Positions 50,081 through 59,117 of a DNA stretch of 64,000 bases are shown piece by piece. The stretch is from Pseudomonas sp. CHM02 (GTDB lineage: Bacteria > Pseudomonadota > Gammaproteobacteria > Pseudomonadales > Pseudomonadaceae): assembly GCF_000612585.1 (NCBI RefSeq), contig NZ_JFCA01000027.1, positions 1 to 64,000 on the forward strand, written 5' to 3'. Position 1 is the first letter of the stretch. The number at the start of each line of letters is the position of its first letter. The position numbers were made by a program, and so were the translations under genes. A model generated the notes under the pieces. It had not been told where the DNA came from, did no database searches, and saw only the letters and a program-made list of their open reading frames with translations.

Positions 50081-50389
50081 TTACTTGAAGCGGTGTACGT
50101 TCGACAGTTGCTTGTTGACGCTGAAGTTCTTGCGATACAGCAGCGCCATCTTGCCGATGACCTGGACCAGGTCCGCTTTGCCCACCTTGCACAGTTCTGC
50201 AATGGCGGCCAGGCGCGCTTCGCGGTCAAGGATGTTGACCTTGATCTTGATCAGTTCATGATCGTTCAGTGCACGTTCGAATTCGGCTAGCACACCTTCA
50301 GTCAAACCGTTATCTGCCACAATCAGAACTGGTTTCAGATGGTGGCCAATGGATTTGTACTGTTTCTTCTGCTCTTGAGTGAGCGGCAT
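50081..50389 (-). CDS. yhbY: RNA-binding protein YhbY
   Basis: A 102-residue CRS1-YhbY domain protein (LTQEQKKQYKSIGHHLKPVL, then GLTEGVLAEFERALNDHELI and a GKMALLYRK motif close to the C-terminus). It binds pre-50S ribosomal particles. Convergent with the DUF4149 gene and divergent from rlmE. Confidence 0.97.
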   Translation of the reverse strand: MPLTQEQKKQYKSIGHHLKPVLIVADNGLTEGVLAEFERALNDHELIKIKVNILDREARLAAIAELCKVGKADLVQVIGKMALLYRKNFSVNKQLSNVHRFK

Positions 50390-50495
50390 AATCTGACCCC
50401 TGCGTCTGATCTTGTAAAAAGCGGCGGCCAGTTTACCCGAGCGAGTCCGGGACCGCCCAGTTAATCACGACCCGTTTTATTTTTCGAGGTGGCCC

Positions 50496-51146
50496 GTGGC
50501 CCGTTCCAAAACCAGCCTTAAGTGGCTACAAGAACATTTCAACGATCCTTACGTCAAAAAGGCGCAAAAGGACGGCTACCGTTCCCGGGCCAGCTACAAA
50601 CTGCTGGAGCTGCAGGACAAGGACAAATTGTTTCGCCCCGGCATGAGCGTGATCGACCTGGGTGCCGCCCCGGGTGGCTGGTCCCAGGTGGCCAGTCGTC
50701 TGATTGGTGGGCAAGGCCGTTTGATCGCTTCCGACATCCTGGAGATGGACAGCATCCCGGACGTGACCTTTGTGCACGGTGACTTTACCCAGGACGCTGT
50801 CCTGGCCGAGATCCTGGAAGCTGTAGGAAATTCGCAGGTGGACCTTGTGATTTCCGACATGGCCCCCAATATGAGTGGATTACCGGCTGTTGATATGCCG
50901 CGCGCCATGTTCCTGTGCGAATTGGCACTGGATCTGGCGGGTCGGGTATTGCGTCCGGGTGGCGATTTCCTGGTCAAGGTCTTCCAAGGGGAAGGTTTCG
51001 ACGAGTACCACAAGAACATCCGCAAGCTGTTCGACAAGGTGCAGATGCGCAAGCCGGACTCTTCTCGTGACCGGTCTCGCGAGCAGTACCTGTTGGCGCG
51101 GGGGTTTCGCGGCATTGAAGGCGCCGCCAGTGATGAGCGTCTTTGA
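50496..51146 (+). CDS. rlmE: 23S rRNA 2'-O-ribose U2552 methyltransferase
   Basis: A 216-residue RlmE (FtsJ/RrmJ). SAM motif VIDLGAAPGGWSQVA (about 52-66), then DLVISDMAPNMSG and FLVKVFQGEGFDEY give the K-D-K-E catalytic set. The start is GTG 50496 with a GAGGTG site. It methylates U2552 of 23S rRNA during 50S assembly. Followed by ftsH 191 bases later, the conserved order. Confidence 0.98.
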   Translation: MARSKTSLKWLQEHFNDPYVKKAQKDGYRSRASYKLLELQDKDKLFRPGMSVIDLGAAPGGWSQVASRLIGGQGRLIASDILEMDSIPDVTFVHGDFTQDAVLAEILEAVGNSQVDLVISDMAPNMSGLPAVDMPRAMFLCELALDLAGRVLRPGGDFLVKVFQGEGFDEYHKNIRKLFDKVQMRKPDSSRDRSREQYLLARGFRGIEGAASDERL

Positions 51147-51337
51147 AGGTTTGAAGGGAGTCGATAGGTTTTTTTATATCGCTTTCGTCACGAAGCTTTA
51201 CGAATATTGTGTAGTCAAAGTTTCACAAAGGGTTACAGACGGCGCCTGCCAGTGTTGTAGGTAATGTAGTAAGTTAGGCCGGTGAATATCATGCGAAGCA
51301 CGCGCCAGTAGCGGAGCTTGCTTCAGAGGGTAGTTAA

Positions 51338-53257
51338 TTGAACGATATGGCAAAGAATCTGATCCTGTGGTTGATCATCGCGGCTGTCCTGGTGACGGTG
51401 ATGAACAACTTCTCCAGCCCTAACGAGCCGCAGACCCTCAACTATTCCGACTTCATCCAGCAAGTTAAGGATGGCAAGGTCGAGCGCGTAGCGGTTGATG
51501 GCTACGTGATCACCGGCAAACGCAACGATGGCGACAGCTTCAAGACCATTCGTCCGGCGATCCAGGACAATGGCCTGATCGGCGACCTGGTGGATAACCA
51601 CGTGGTTGTCGAAGGCAAGCAGCCTGAGCAGCAGAGCATCTGGACCCAGTTGCTGGTAGCCAGCTTCCCGATCCTGGTGATCATCGCCGTGTTCATGTTC
51701 TTCATGCGCCAGATGCAAGGCGGTGCGGGCGGCAAGGGCGGGCCGATGAGCTTCGGCAAGAGCAAGGCGCGCCTGCTCTCTGAGGATCAGGTAAAGACCA
51801 CCCTGGCTGACGTTGCGGGTTGCGACGAAGCCAAGGAGGAAGTGGGCGAGTTGGTCGAGTTCCTGCGCGATCCGGGCAAGTTCCAGCGCCTGGGTGGTCG
51901 CATTCCTCGCGGTGTGCTGATGGTCGGTCCTCCGGGTACCGGTAAAACCTTGCTGGCCAAGGCGATTGCCGGCGAAGCCAAGGTGCCGTTCTTCACCATT
52001 TCCGGTTCTGACTTCGTCGAAATGTTCGTCGGCGTCGGTGCCAGCCGTGTTCGCGATATGTTCGAACAGGCCAAGAAGCATGCGCCTTGCATCATCTTCA
52101 TCGATGAAATCGACGCCGTTGGTCGCCATCGTGGCGCCGGCATGGGCGGCGGTCATGATGAGCGTGAGCAGACCCTTAACCAGTTGCTGGTTGAGATGGA
52201 CGGCTTTGAAATGAACGACGGCATCATCGTGATCGCTGCAACCAACCGTCCGGACGTTTTGGACCCTGCGTTGCTGCGTCCAGGTCGTTTCGACCGTCAG
52301 GTCGTGGTTGGCCTGCCGGATATCCGTGGTCGCGAGCAGATCCTGAAAGTACACATGCGCAAAGTCCCAATGGGCGACGACGTGGCTCCGGCCGTGATCG
52401 CCCGTGGTACTCCAGGCTTCTCCGGTGCCGACCTGGCCAACCTGGTCAACGAAGCTTCGTTGTTCGCTGCCCGTACCGGCAAGCGCATCGTGGAGATGAA
52501 AGAGTTCGAATTGGCGAAAGACAAGATCATGATGGGCGCCGAGCGTAAATCCATGGTCATGTCCGAAAAAGAGAAACAGAACACCGCTTATCACGAAGCT
52601 GGTCACGCCATTGTCGGTCGCGTTGTGCCAGAGCATGACCCGGTCTACAAAGTGTCGATCATTCCTCGCGGTCGGGCGCTGGGTGTCACGATGTTCCTGC
52701 CGGAAGAGGATCGCTACAGCCTCTCCAAGCGTGCGTTGATCAGCCAGATCTGCTCGCTGTACGGTGGTCGTATTGCAGAAGAGATGACCTTGGGCTTCGA
52801 TGGCGTGACGACCGGTGCCTCCAACGACATCATGCGTGCCAGCCAGATCGCACGGAACATGGTGACCAAGTGGGGTTTGTCGGAAAAACTCGGTCCGTTG
52901 ATGTATGCCGAGGAAGAAGGCGAAGTGTTCCTGGGTCGCGGCGGTGGCGGTCAGAACGCCAGCTTCTCCGGTGAGACAGCCAAGCTGATCGACTCCGAAG
53001 TGCGCAGCATCATTGATCAGTGCTACGGCACGGCCAAGCAGATTCTGACTGACAACCGCGACAAGCTGGATGCCATGGCTGATGCGCTGATGAAGTACGA
53101 GACCATTGATGCCGACCAGATCGACGACATCATGGCTGGTCGCACGCCTCGTGAGCCTCGTGATTGGGAAGGTGGTTCGGGTACCTCTGGCACGCCGCCA
53201 GTGGTTCAGAATGAACGCCCTGAAACCCCGATCGGCGGCCCGGCAGCTGACCACTAA
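51338..53257 (+). CDS. ftsH: ATP-dependent membrane protease FtsH
   Basis: A 639-residue AAA+ zinc protease. Two membrane helices (about 5-25 and 100-122), Walker A VGPPGTGKTLLAK near 195, Walker B FIDEIDAVGR near 253, SRH motif, and the zinc motif HEAGHAIV near 418. It degrades membrane proteins and unstable factors such as sigma-32 and LpxC. TTG 51338 is the conserved start with a GAGGG site; ATG 51347 is the alternative. Confidence 0.99.
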   Translation: MNDMAKNLILWLIIAAVLVTVMNNFSSPNEPQTLNYSDFIQQVKDGKVERVAVDGYVITGKRNDGDSFKTIRPAIQDNGLIGDLVDNHVVVEGKQPEQQSIWTQLLVASFPILVIIAVFMFFMRQMQGGAGGKGGPMSFGKSKARLLSEDQVKTTLADVAGCDEAKEEVGELVEFLRDPGKFQRLGGRIPRGVLMVGPPGTGKTLLAKAIAGEAKVPFFTISGSDFVEMFVGVGASRVRDMFEQAKKHAPCIIFIDEIDAVGRHRGAGMGGGHDEREQTLNQLLVEMDGFEMNDGIIVIAATNRPDVLDPALLRPGRFDRQVVVGLPDIRGREQILKVHMRKVPMGDDVAPAVIARGTPGFSGADLANLVNEASLFAARTGKRIVEMKEFELAKDKIMMGAERKSMVMSEKEKQNTAYHEAGHAIVGRVVPEHDPVYKVSIIPRGRALGVTMFLPEEDRYSLSKRALISQICSLYGGRIAEEMTLGFDGVTTGASNDIMRASQIARNMVTKWGLSEKLGPLMYAEEEGEVFLGRGGGGQNASFSGETAKLIDSEVRSIIDQCYGTAKQILTDNRDKLDAMADALMKYETIDADQIDDIMAGRTPREPRDWEGGSGTSGTPPVVQNERPETPIGGPAADH

Positions 53258-53265
53258 GGTTTGAA

Positions 53266-54117
53266 ATGACTTCTGTGTTGTCCTCCACCCGGTTGCCTTG
53301 CGGCAACCGGGTTCTTGATTTGGCCCATACGCATGTCATGGGTATTCTTAATGTAACCCCCGACTCCTTTTCCGATGGTGGCCGCTTCAGCCAGCTTGAT
53401 GCTGCATTGCGTCACGCTGAGGCGATGGTAGTGGCGGGGGCTACCCTGATTGATGTGGGTGGTGAGTCGACTCGGCCTGGCGCTCGCGTGGTTTCTCCCT
53501 TGGAGGAGCTTGAGCGGGTGGCGCCGATAGTGGAGCGCATTGCACGTGAGCTGGATGTGATCATCTCGGTGGACACCTCGACGCCGGCGGTAATGCGCGA
53601 AACTGCGCGCCTGGGCGCGGGGTTGATCAATGATGTGCGCTCCCTTCAGCGCGACGGTGCCCTTGATGCCGCTGCCGCTACCGGTTTGCCGGTGTGCCTG
53701 ATGCATATGCTCGGAGAACCCGGCAATATGCAGGACAATCCTCACTATGATGACCTTGTCGGCGAAGTCAGCGGTTTCCTCGCTGAGCGGATCGCTCAAT
53801 GTGCTGTCGTGGGGATTGCTGCGGAAAAGATCATCCTCGATCCCGGCTTTGGCTTCGCCAAGACCCTGCAGCACAATCTAAGTCTGTTCAAGCATATGGA
53901 ATCCCTGCATGCCCTTGGTCGGCCCCTTCTGGTCGGCGTTTCGCGCAAAAGCATGATAGGGCTGGCCCTGAGTCGCCCGGTGGGTGAGCGGCTGTACGGT
54001 GGTCTTGCACTGGCAGCGCTTGCAGTAAGCAAAGGCGCGCGTATCTTGCGTGTGCATGATGTTGCCGAAACAGTGGATGTGGTGCGCATGATTGCCGCAG
54101 TAGAATCAGCCGAATAA
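53266..54117 (+). CDS. folP: Dihydropteroate synthase
   Basis: A 283-residue folate-synthesis enzyme, target of sulfonamides. Motifs are HVMGILNVTPDSFSDGGRFS, IDVGGESTRPGARVV, ILDPGFGFAKT and LLVGVSRKSM. It lies between ftsH and glmM in the conserved order with an AAGG site upstream. Confidence 0.98.
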   Translation: MTSVLSSTRLPCGNRVLDLAHTHVMGILNVTPDSFSDGGRFSQLDAALRHAEAMVVAGATLIDVGGESTRPGARVVSPLEELERVAPIVERIARELDVIISVDTSTPAVMRETARLGAGLINDVRSLQRDGALDAAAATGLPVCLMHMLGEPGNMQDNPHYDDLVGEVSGFLAERIAQCAVVGIAAEKIILDPGFGFAKTLQHNLSLFKHMESLHALGRPLLVGVSRKSMIGLALSRPVGERLYGGLALAALAVSKGARILRVHDVAETVDVVRMIAAVESAE

Positions 54118-54133
54118 GAATGATGGAGCACTT

Positions 54134-55471
54134 ATGACTAAAAAATACTTTGGCACCGACGGTATCCGTGGTCGGGTCGGCGAATTTCCGATTACTCCTG
54201 ATTTCATGCTCAAGCTGGGTTGGGCTGCAGGGATGGCGTTCCGGAGCATGGGGGCTTGCCGCATCCTGGTGGGCAAGGACACGCGCATTTCTGGCTACAT
54301 GTTTGAATCCGCACTGGAGGCAGGCCTGTCCGCCGCGGGTGCCGATGTGATGCTGCTGGGGCCTATGCCGACGCCAGCGATCGCTTACCTGACGCGTACC
54401 TTTCACGCTGAAGCCGGTATTGTGATCAGTGCTTCGCACAACCCTCATGATGACAATGGCATCAAATTCTTCTCGGGGCAGGGCACCAAGCTGCCGGACG
54501 AGATCGAGTTGATGATCGAAGAGCTGCTGGATGCGCCGATGACGGTGGTCGAGTCCAGCAAGCTGGGCAAGGTATCGCGCATTAACGACGCTTCTGGCCG
54601 ATATATCGAATTCTGCAAAAGCAGCGTGCCGAGCAGCACCAATTTTGCCGGCCTGAAGATCGTGGTCGATTGCGCCCATGGTGCGACTTACAAAGTGGCG
54701 CCAAGCGTATTCAAGGAGTTGGGCGCGGACGTGACAGTCCTGTCGGCCCAGCCTGACGGGCTGAACATCAACGACAACTGCGGCTCCACGCATATGGAGC
54801 AGTTGCAGGCTGCCGTCCTTTCCGAGCATGCGGATCTGGGTATTGCCTTTGACGGTGACGGTGACCGTGTGCTGATGGTGGATCACACGGGCGCCATCGT
54901 TGATGGTGATGATCTGCTGTTCATCATTGCCCGCGACTTGCATGAGCGTAACAAGCTGCAAGGTGGTGTCGTCGGTACGCTGATGAGCAACCTGGGGCTT
55001 GAGTTGGCCTTGGCGGACCTGGGTATCCCGTTCGTGCGAGCCAATGTCGGTGACCGCTATGTGATCGCCGAGCTGCTTGAGCGTAACTGGCAGGTGGGTG
55101 GCGAGAATTCCGGGCATGTCGTCTGCTTCCAGCACACCACCACTGGTGATGCGATCATTGCTGCGCTGCAGGTTCTGCTGTCGCTGCGTCGTCGCGAAGA
55201 GAGCCTGGCCCAGGCGCGCCAGGCGCTGCGCAAATGTCCGCAAGTGCTGCTGAATGTGCGGTTTGCCGGCGGCGAAAACCCGATCGAGCACCCGGCTGTC
55301 AAAGAGGCGTGCGAGCGCGTGACCCTGGCAATGGCGGGGCGTGGCCGAGTGCTGCTGCGCAAGTCCGGCACAGAGCCTCTGGTGCGTGTCATGGTCGAAG
55401 GTGACGACGAAACACAGGTTCGCGGCCACGCCGAAGACCTGGCAAAACTGGTAACTGAAGTTTGCGCCTGA
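54134..55471 (+). CDS. glmM: Phosphoglucosamine mutase
   Basis: A 445-residue mutase converting glucosamine-6-phosphate to glucosamine-1-phosphate for peptidoglycan and LPS. The active serine is in GIVISASHNPHDDNGIKFF (about 102), the metal loop DGDGDR near 240, and the phosphate loop RKSGTEPLVRVM near 412. GGAG supports the start. Confidence 0.98.
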   Translation: MTKKYFGTDGIRGRVGEFPITPDFMLKLGWAAGMAFRSMGACRILVGKDTRISGYMFESALEAGLSAAGADVMLLGPMPTPAIAYLTRTFHAEAGIVISASHNPHDDNGIKFFSGQGTKLPDEIELMIEELLDAPMTVVESSKLGKVSRINDASGRYIEFCKSSVPSSTNFAGLKIVVDCAHGATYKVAPSVFKELGADVTVLSAQPDGLNINDNCGSTHMEQLQAAVLSEHADLGIAFDGDGDRVLMVDHTGAIVDGDDLLFIIARDLHERNKLQGGVVGTLMSNLGLELALADLGIPFVRANVGDRYVIAELLERNWQVGGENSGHVVCFQHTTTGDAIIAALQVLLSLRRREESLAQARQALRKCPQVLLNVRFAGGENPIEHPAVKEACERVTLAMAGRGRVLLRKSGTEPLVRVMVEGDDETQVRGHAEDLAKLVTEVCA

Positions 55472-55537
55472 ATTCGGCTTGCCAGTGATGATGTGGTTGG
55501 GTAACATCTGCGCCCACTTTGACCGACGAGGTACAGC

Positions 55538-56293
55538 ATGCGTCGCACTATGGTAGCTGGTAACTGGAAGATGCACGGTACCCGCGCCAGTGTCGCTGAG
55601 CTGATCAATGGCCTTCGTCACTTGGCCTTGCCTAGCGGTGTTGATGTTGCGGTTTTTCCGCCTTGCCTGCATATCAACCAAGTGGTTGATGGCTTGAAAG
55701 GCAAGTCGATCCAGGTCGGCGCGCAGAACTCTGCGGTGGAACCAATGCAGGGTGCGTTGACTGGTGAGATTTCGCCGAGTCAGTTGGTCGATGCGGGTTG
55801 TTCCTATGTGCTTGTCGGGCACTCCGAACGCCGTCAGATGATGGGCGAGCGTGATGGGACACTCAATCGCAAGTTCGCGGCGGCACAGGCTTGTGGCTTG
55901 ATTCCAGTGTTGTGCATAGGGGAGACCCTGGAGCAGCGTGAATCGGGCAAGACTCTTGAAGTTGTCTCGCGTCAGCTGGGCAGCATCATCGAGGAGCTGG
56001 GTGTTGGTGCGTTTGCAAAGGCAGTAATTGCTTACGAGCCGGTCTGGGCCATTGGCACCGGGCTGACTGCTACACCGCAACAGGCGCAGGATGTGCACGC
56101 AGCCATCCGCGCGCAGTTGGCGGCAGAGAATTCTGAAGTCGCACAAGGTGTGCGTCTTCTATACGGCGGCAGCGTGAAGGCGGCCAATGCGGTCGAACTG
56201 TTCGGCATGCCGGATATCGATGGGGGGCTCATTGGTGGAGCTTCCCTGAATGCAGATGAGTTCGGTGCGATCTGTCGCGCCGCGGGAAACTGA
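55538..56293 (+). CDS. tpiA: Triosephosphate isomerase
   Basis: A 251-residue glycolytic TIM barrel. Catalytic Lys is in GNWKMHG, His in VGHSERRQMMG, and Glu in AYEPVWAIGTGLTAT; the phosphate loop is LLYGGSVKAANA. It precedes secG by four bases. Confidence 0.98.
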   Translation: MRRTMVAGNWKMHGTRASVAELINGLRHLALPSGVDVAVFPPCLHINQVVDGLKGKSIQVGAQNSAVEPMQGALTGEISPSQLVDAGCSYVLVGHSERRQMMGERDGTLNRKFAAAQACGLIPVLCIGETLEQRESGKTLEVVSRQLGSIIEELGVGAFAKAVIAYEPVWAIGTGLTATPQQAQDVHAAIRAQLAAENSEVAQGVRLLYGGSVKAANAVELFGMPDIDGGLIGGASLNADEFGAICRAAGN

Positions 56294-56297
56294 AAAA

Positions 56298-56681
56298 ATG
56301 CTGGAAACAGTCGTAGTCGTTTTTCATCTGTTGGCTGCCCTGGGCGTAGTTGCCCTGGTTTTGTTGCAACAGGGTAAAGGTGCGGATGCTGGTGCGTCTT
56401 TCGGTGCAGGTGCTTCAAATACTGTGTTCGGAAGCCAAGGTTCCTCTACCTTTCTTAGTAAGTTTACTGCTATACTTGCCGCCGGTTTCTTCATAACCAG
56501 CTTGGGGTTAGGTTACTTTGCTAAAGAGAAAGCTCATGTGCTGACTCAGGTAGGTCTCCCAAACCCAGCAGTGTTGGAAGTACCAAAAGCAAAACCGGCT
56601 TCTGATGATGTCCCGGTGCTTCAAGAGCAAAAGTCGGCTACTCCAGCGACTGACGTACCTCCAGCTCAAGAGCAGAAGTAA
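56298..56681 (+). CDS. secG: Preprotein translocase subunit SecG
   Basis: A 127-residue SecG with two membrane helices (LETVVVVFHLLAALGVVALV and FLSKFTAILAAGFFITSLGL) and the loop GKGADAGASFGAGASNTVFG. It belongs to the SecYEG channel. The C-terminal 45 residues are a Pro/Glu-rich tail. ATG 56298 follows tpiA closely. Confidence 0.95.
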   Translation: MLETVVVVFHLLAALGVVALVLLQQGKGADAGASFGAGASNTVFGSQGSSTFLSKFTAILAAGFFITSLGLGYFAKEKAHVLTQVGLPNPAVLEVPKAKPASDDVPVLQEQKSATPATDVPPAQEQK

Positions 56682-56703
56682 GAAGGGTTGTAAGCGCTGT
56701 ATT

Positions 56704-56789
56704 GCCGAGGTGGTGGAATTGGTAGACACGCAACCTTGAGGTGGTTGTGCCCATAGGGTGTAGGGGTTCGAGTCCCCTTCTCGGTACCA
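56704..56789 (+). tRNA. tRNA-Leu (GAG)
   Basis: An 86-base tRNA with a long variable arm and genomic CCA. The anticodon stem-loop CAACC-TTGAGGT-GGTTG gives anticodon GAG. The T-arm is GGGGTTCGAGTCCCC. It sits between secG and tRNA-fMet as in other pseudomonads. Confidence 0.97.
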
Positions 56790-56800
56790 ATTATCAGGAG

Positions 56801-56823
56801 AGCCCGCTGTTGCGGGCTTTCTT
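56801..56823 (+). terminator. Hairpin after tRNA-Leu
   Basis: AGCCCGC-TGTT-GCGGGCT followed by TTCTTG. It probably ends the secG/tRNA-Leu transcript. Confidence 0.7.
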
Positions 56824-56885
56824 GTAGGTGGAAGGTTACATTGACCCTGTAAGGGATCGGTCGTATACTTCCGCCCCAGCTTTGT

Positions 56886-56962
<77 letters not shown>

Positions 56963-56972
56963 GTTTTAGCGG

Positions 56973-56994
56973 AGCCCCTTTTAAGGGGCTTTTT
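56973..56994 (+). terminator. Terminator after tRNA-fMet
   Basis: AGCCCCTT-TT-AAGGGGCT followed by TTTTG. It separates the tRNA from the rimP operon, perhaps partially. Confidence 0.85.
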
Positions 56995-57102
56995 GTTAGC
57001 TGGACACTTTCAACGCCGCTGTTCGACGGCGTTTCAAGGATGGGCGTTTCGCCCATTTTTTTATTTTGCACAGCATGCACATACATGCACGAGGGGGTTC
57101 AG

Positions 57103-57561
57103 GTGTCGAGCAAGCTAGAAGAGTTGCAGGCCTTGTTGGCCCCGGTGGTCGTGGCCCTAGGCTATGAATGCTGGGGTATTGAGTTTTCGGCTCAAGGTCG
57201 CCACTCAATGTTGCGCGTTTATATCGATAAAGAGGGCGGCGTGCTGGTGGACGATTGTGCCATTGTCAGCCGTCAGATCAGCGGTGTGCTGGATGTTGAA
57301 GATCCAATCTCCGTTGAATACACCCTCGAAGTTTCCTCGCCAGGCATGGAACGCCCACTGTTCACTATTGATCAGTTTGCAAAATTTGCCGGTGAACAAG
57401 TGAAGATCAAGCTGCGATCTCCCTTTGAAGGGCGACGCAACTTTCAGGGCCTTCTGCGCGGTGTAGAAGAACAGGATGTCGTGGTGCAGGTAGAAGACCA
57501 TGAGTTCCTGTTGCCGATCGATATGATCGACAAGGCCAACATTATTCCCAGTTTTGACTGA
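57103..57561 (+). CDS. rimP: Ribosome maturation factor RimP
   Basis: A 152-residue RimP needed for 30S maturation (VSSKLEELQALLAPVVVALG, YECWGIEFSAQGRHSMLRVY, and SPGMERPLF). GTG 57103 is chosen because the family starts SSKLEEL and GAGGGGG lies just upstream; ATG 57085 in frame is the alternative. First gene of the rimP-nusA-infB operon. Confidence 0.93.
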   Translation: MSSKLEELQALLAPVVVALGYECWGIEFSAQGRHSMLRVYIDKEGGVLVDDCAIVSRQISGVLDVEDPISVEYTLEVSSPGMERPLFTIDQFAKFAGEQVKIKLRSPFEGRRNFQGLLRGVEEQDVVVQVEDHEFLLPIDMIDKANIIPSFD

Positions 57562-57608
57562 GACGCGGATCCCGCGGATCCAATGGCTTGCGAAAGGCGA
57601 GGCGTACG

Positions 57609-59090
57609 ATGAGCAAAGAAGTACTGCTGGTTGTTGAGTCGGTATCCAATGAAAAGGGCGTACCGGCAAACGTGATTTTTGAAGCGCTGGAGCTGGCCCT
57701 GGCCACTGCTACCAAAAAGCGTTTTGAAGACGAAGTTGATCTGCGTGTGGAAATCAACCGCCACACCGGTGCCTATGAGACTTTCCGTCGCTGGACGGTC
57801 GTCGAAGAAGCCGATCTTGATGATCCGGCCATCGAAACCTGGCCAAGCAAGGTTGCCGAAACGCATCCTGGCGCCAAGGTCGGTGATGTCGTCGAAGAAA
57901 AGATCGAGTCGATCGAATTCGGCCGTATTGCTGCACAGACCGCCAAGCAGGTCATCGTGCAGAAGGTTCGCGAAGCCGAGCGCGCTCAAGTCGTTGACGC
58001 CTATCGCGAGCGCCTGGGTGAAATCATCTCCGGCACCGTGAAAAAAGTGACCCGCGACAACGTGATCGTTGACCTGGGCAACAATGCCGAAGCGTTGCTG
58101 GCCCGCGAAGACATCATCTCTCGCGAAACCTTCCGTGTTGGCGTGCGCCTGCGTGCGCTGCTCAAGGAAATCCGCACCGAGAACCGCGGCCCTCAGCTGA
58201 TCCTGTCGCGTACCGCGCCGGAAATGCTGATCGAGCTGTTCCGTATCGAAGTGCCGGAAATCGCCGAAGGCCTGATCGAAGTCATGGCTGCGTCCCGCGA
58301 TCCGGGTTCGCGCGCCAAGATCGCGGTCCGCTCCAAGGACAAACGCATCGACCCGCAAGGCGCTTGCATCGGTATGCGCGGTTCGCGCGTCCAGGCAGTG
58401 TCGGGCGAATTGGGCGGTGAGCGTGTGGACATCGTCCTGTGGGACGATAACCCGGCGCAGTTCGTGATCAACGCCATGTCGCCAGCTGAAGTGGCGGCAA
58501 TTATCGTTGACGAGGATGCCCATGCAATGGACATCGCCGTTGGCGCAGACAATCTGGCTCAGGCCATTGGTCGTGGTGGTCAGAACGTGCGTCTGGCCAG
58601 CCAACTGACCGGCTGGACCCTGAACGTGATGACCGAATCGGACATCCAGGCTAAGCAGCAAGCTGAAACCGGTGACATCCTGCGCAACTTCATCGAAGAG
58701 CTGGAAGTCGATGAAGACCTGGCGCAGGTGCTGGTAGATGAAGGCTTCACCAGCCTGGAAGAGATTGCCTACGTACCGTTGGAAGAAATGCTCAACATCG
58801 ACGGCTTTGACGAAGACACCGTCAACGAGCTTCGCGCTCGGGCCAAGGATCGTTTGTTGACTAAAGCCATCGCTACTGAGGAAAAGCTGGCAGACGCCCA
58901 TCCGGCCGAAGACCTGCTCTCGCTTGAGGGTATGGACAAGGATTTGGCGATGGAACTGGCGGTGCGCGGCGTAATTACCCGCGAAGACCTGGCCGAGCAG
59001 TCTATTGACGATCTGCTCGACATCGACGGCATTGACGATGATCGTGCCGGCAAGTTGATCATGGCCGCCCGAGCCCATTGGTTCGAGTAA
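57609..59090 (+). CDS. nusA: Transcription termination/antitermination factor NusA
   Basis: A 493-residue NusA: N-terminal polymerase-binding domain, S1 domain (about 135-200), two KH domains (KIAVRSKDKRIDPQGACIGM; NLAQAIGRGGQNVRLASQLT), and two acidic C-terminal repeats present in gamma-proteobacteria. It modulates pausing and termination. ATG 57609 is the family start. Confidence 0.98.
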   Translation: MSKEVLLVVESVSNEKGVPANVIFEALELALATATKKRFEDEVDLRVEINRHTGAYETFRRWTVVEEADLDDPAIETWPSKVAETHPGAKVGDVVEEKIESIEFGRIAAQTAKQVIVQKVREAERAQVVDAYRERLGEIISGTVKKVTRDNVIVDLGNNAEALLAREDIISRETFRVGVRLRALLKEIRTENRGPQLILSRTAPEMLIELFRIEVPEIAEGLIEVMAASRDPGSRAKIAVRSKDKRIDPQGACIGMRGSRVQAVSGELGGERVDIVLWDDNPAQFVINAMSPAEVAAIIVDEDAHAMDIAVGADNLAQAIGRGGQNVRLASQLTGWTLNVMTESDIQAKQQAETGDILRNFIEELEVDEDLAQVLVDEGFTSLEEIAYVPLEEMLNIDGFDEDTVNELRARAKDRLLTKAIATEEKLADAHPAEDLLSLEGMDKDLAMELAVRGVITREDLAEQSIDDLLDIDGIDDDRAGKLIMAARAHWFE

Positions 59091-59117
59091 CTAGGCGCGG
59101 CCTGAGGAGAGAAGTGC

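Noticed and set aside
53888..56146. A minus-strand open frame of 752 codons opposite folP, glmM and tpiA
   Set aside because: It lies antisense to three well-identified genes, and its translation shows no domain; long antisense frames are common in GC-rich Pseudomonas coding DNA.
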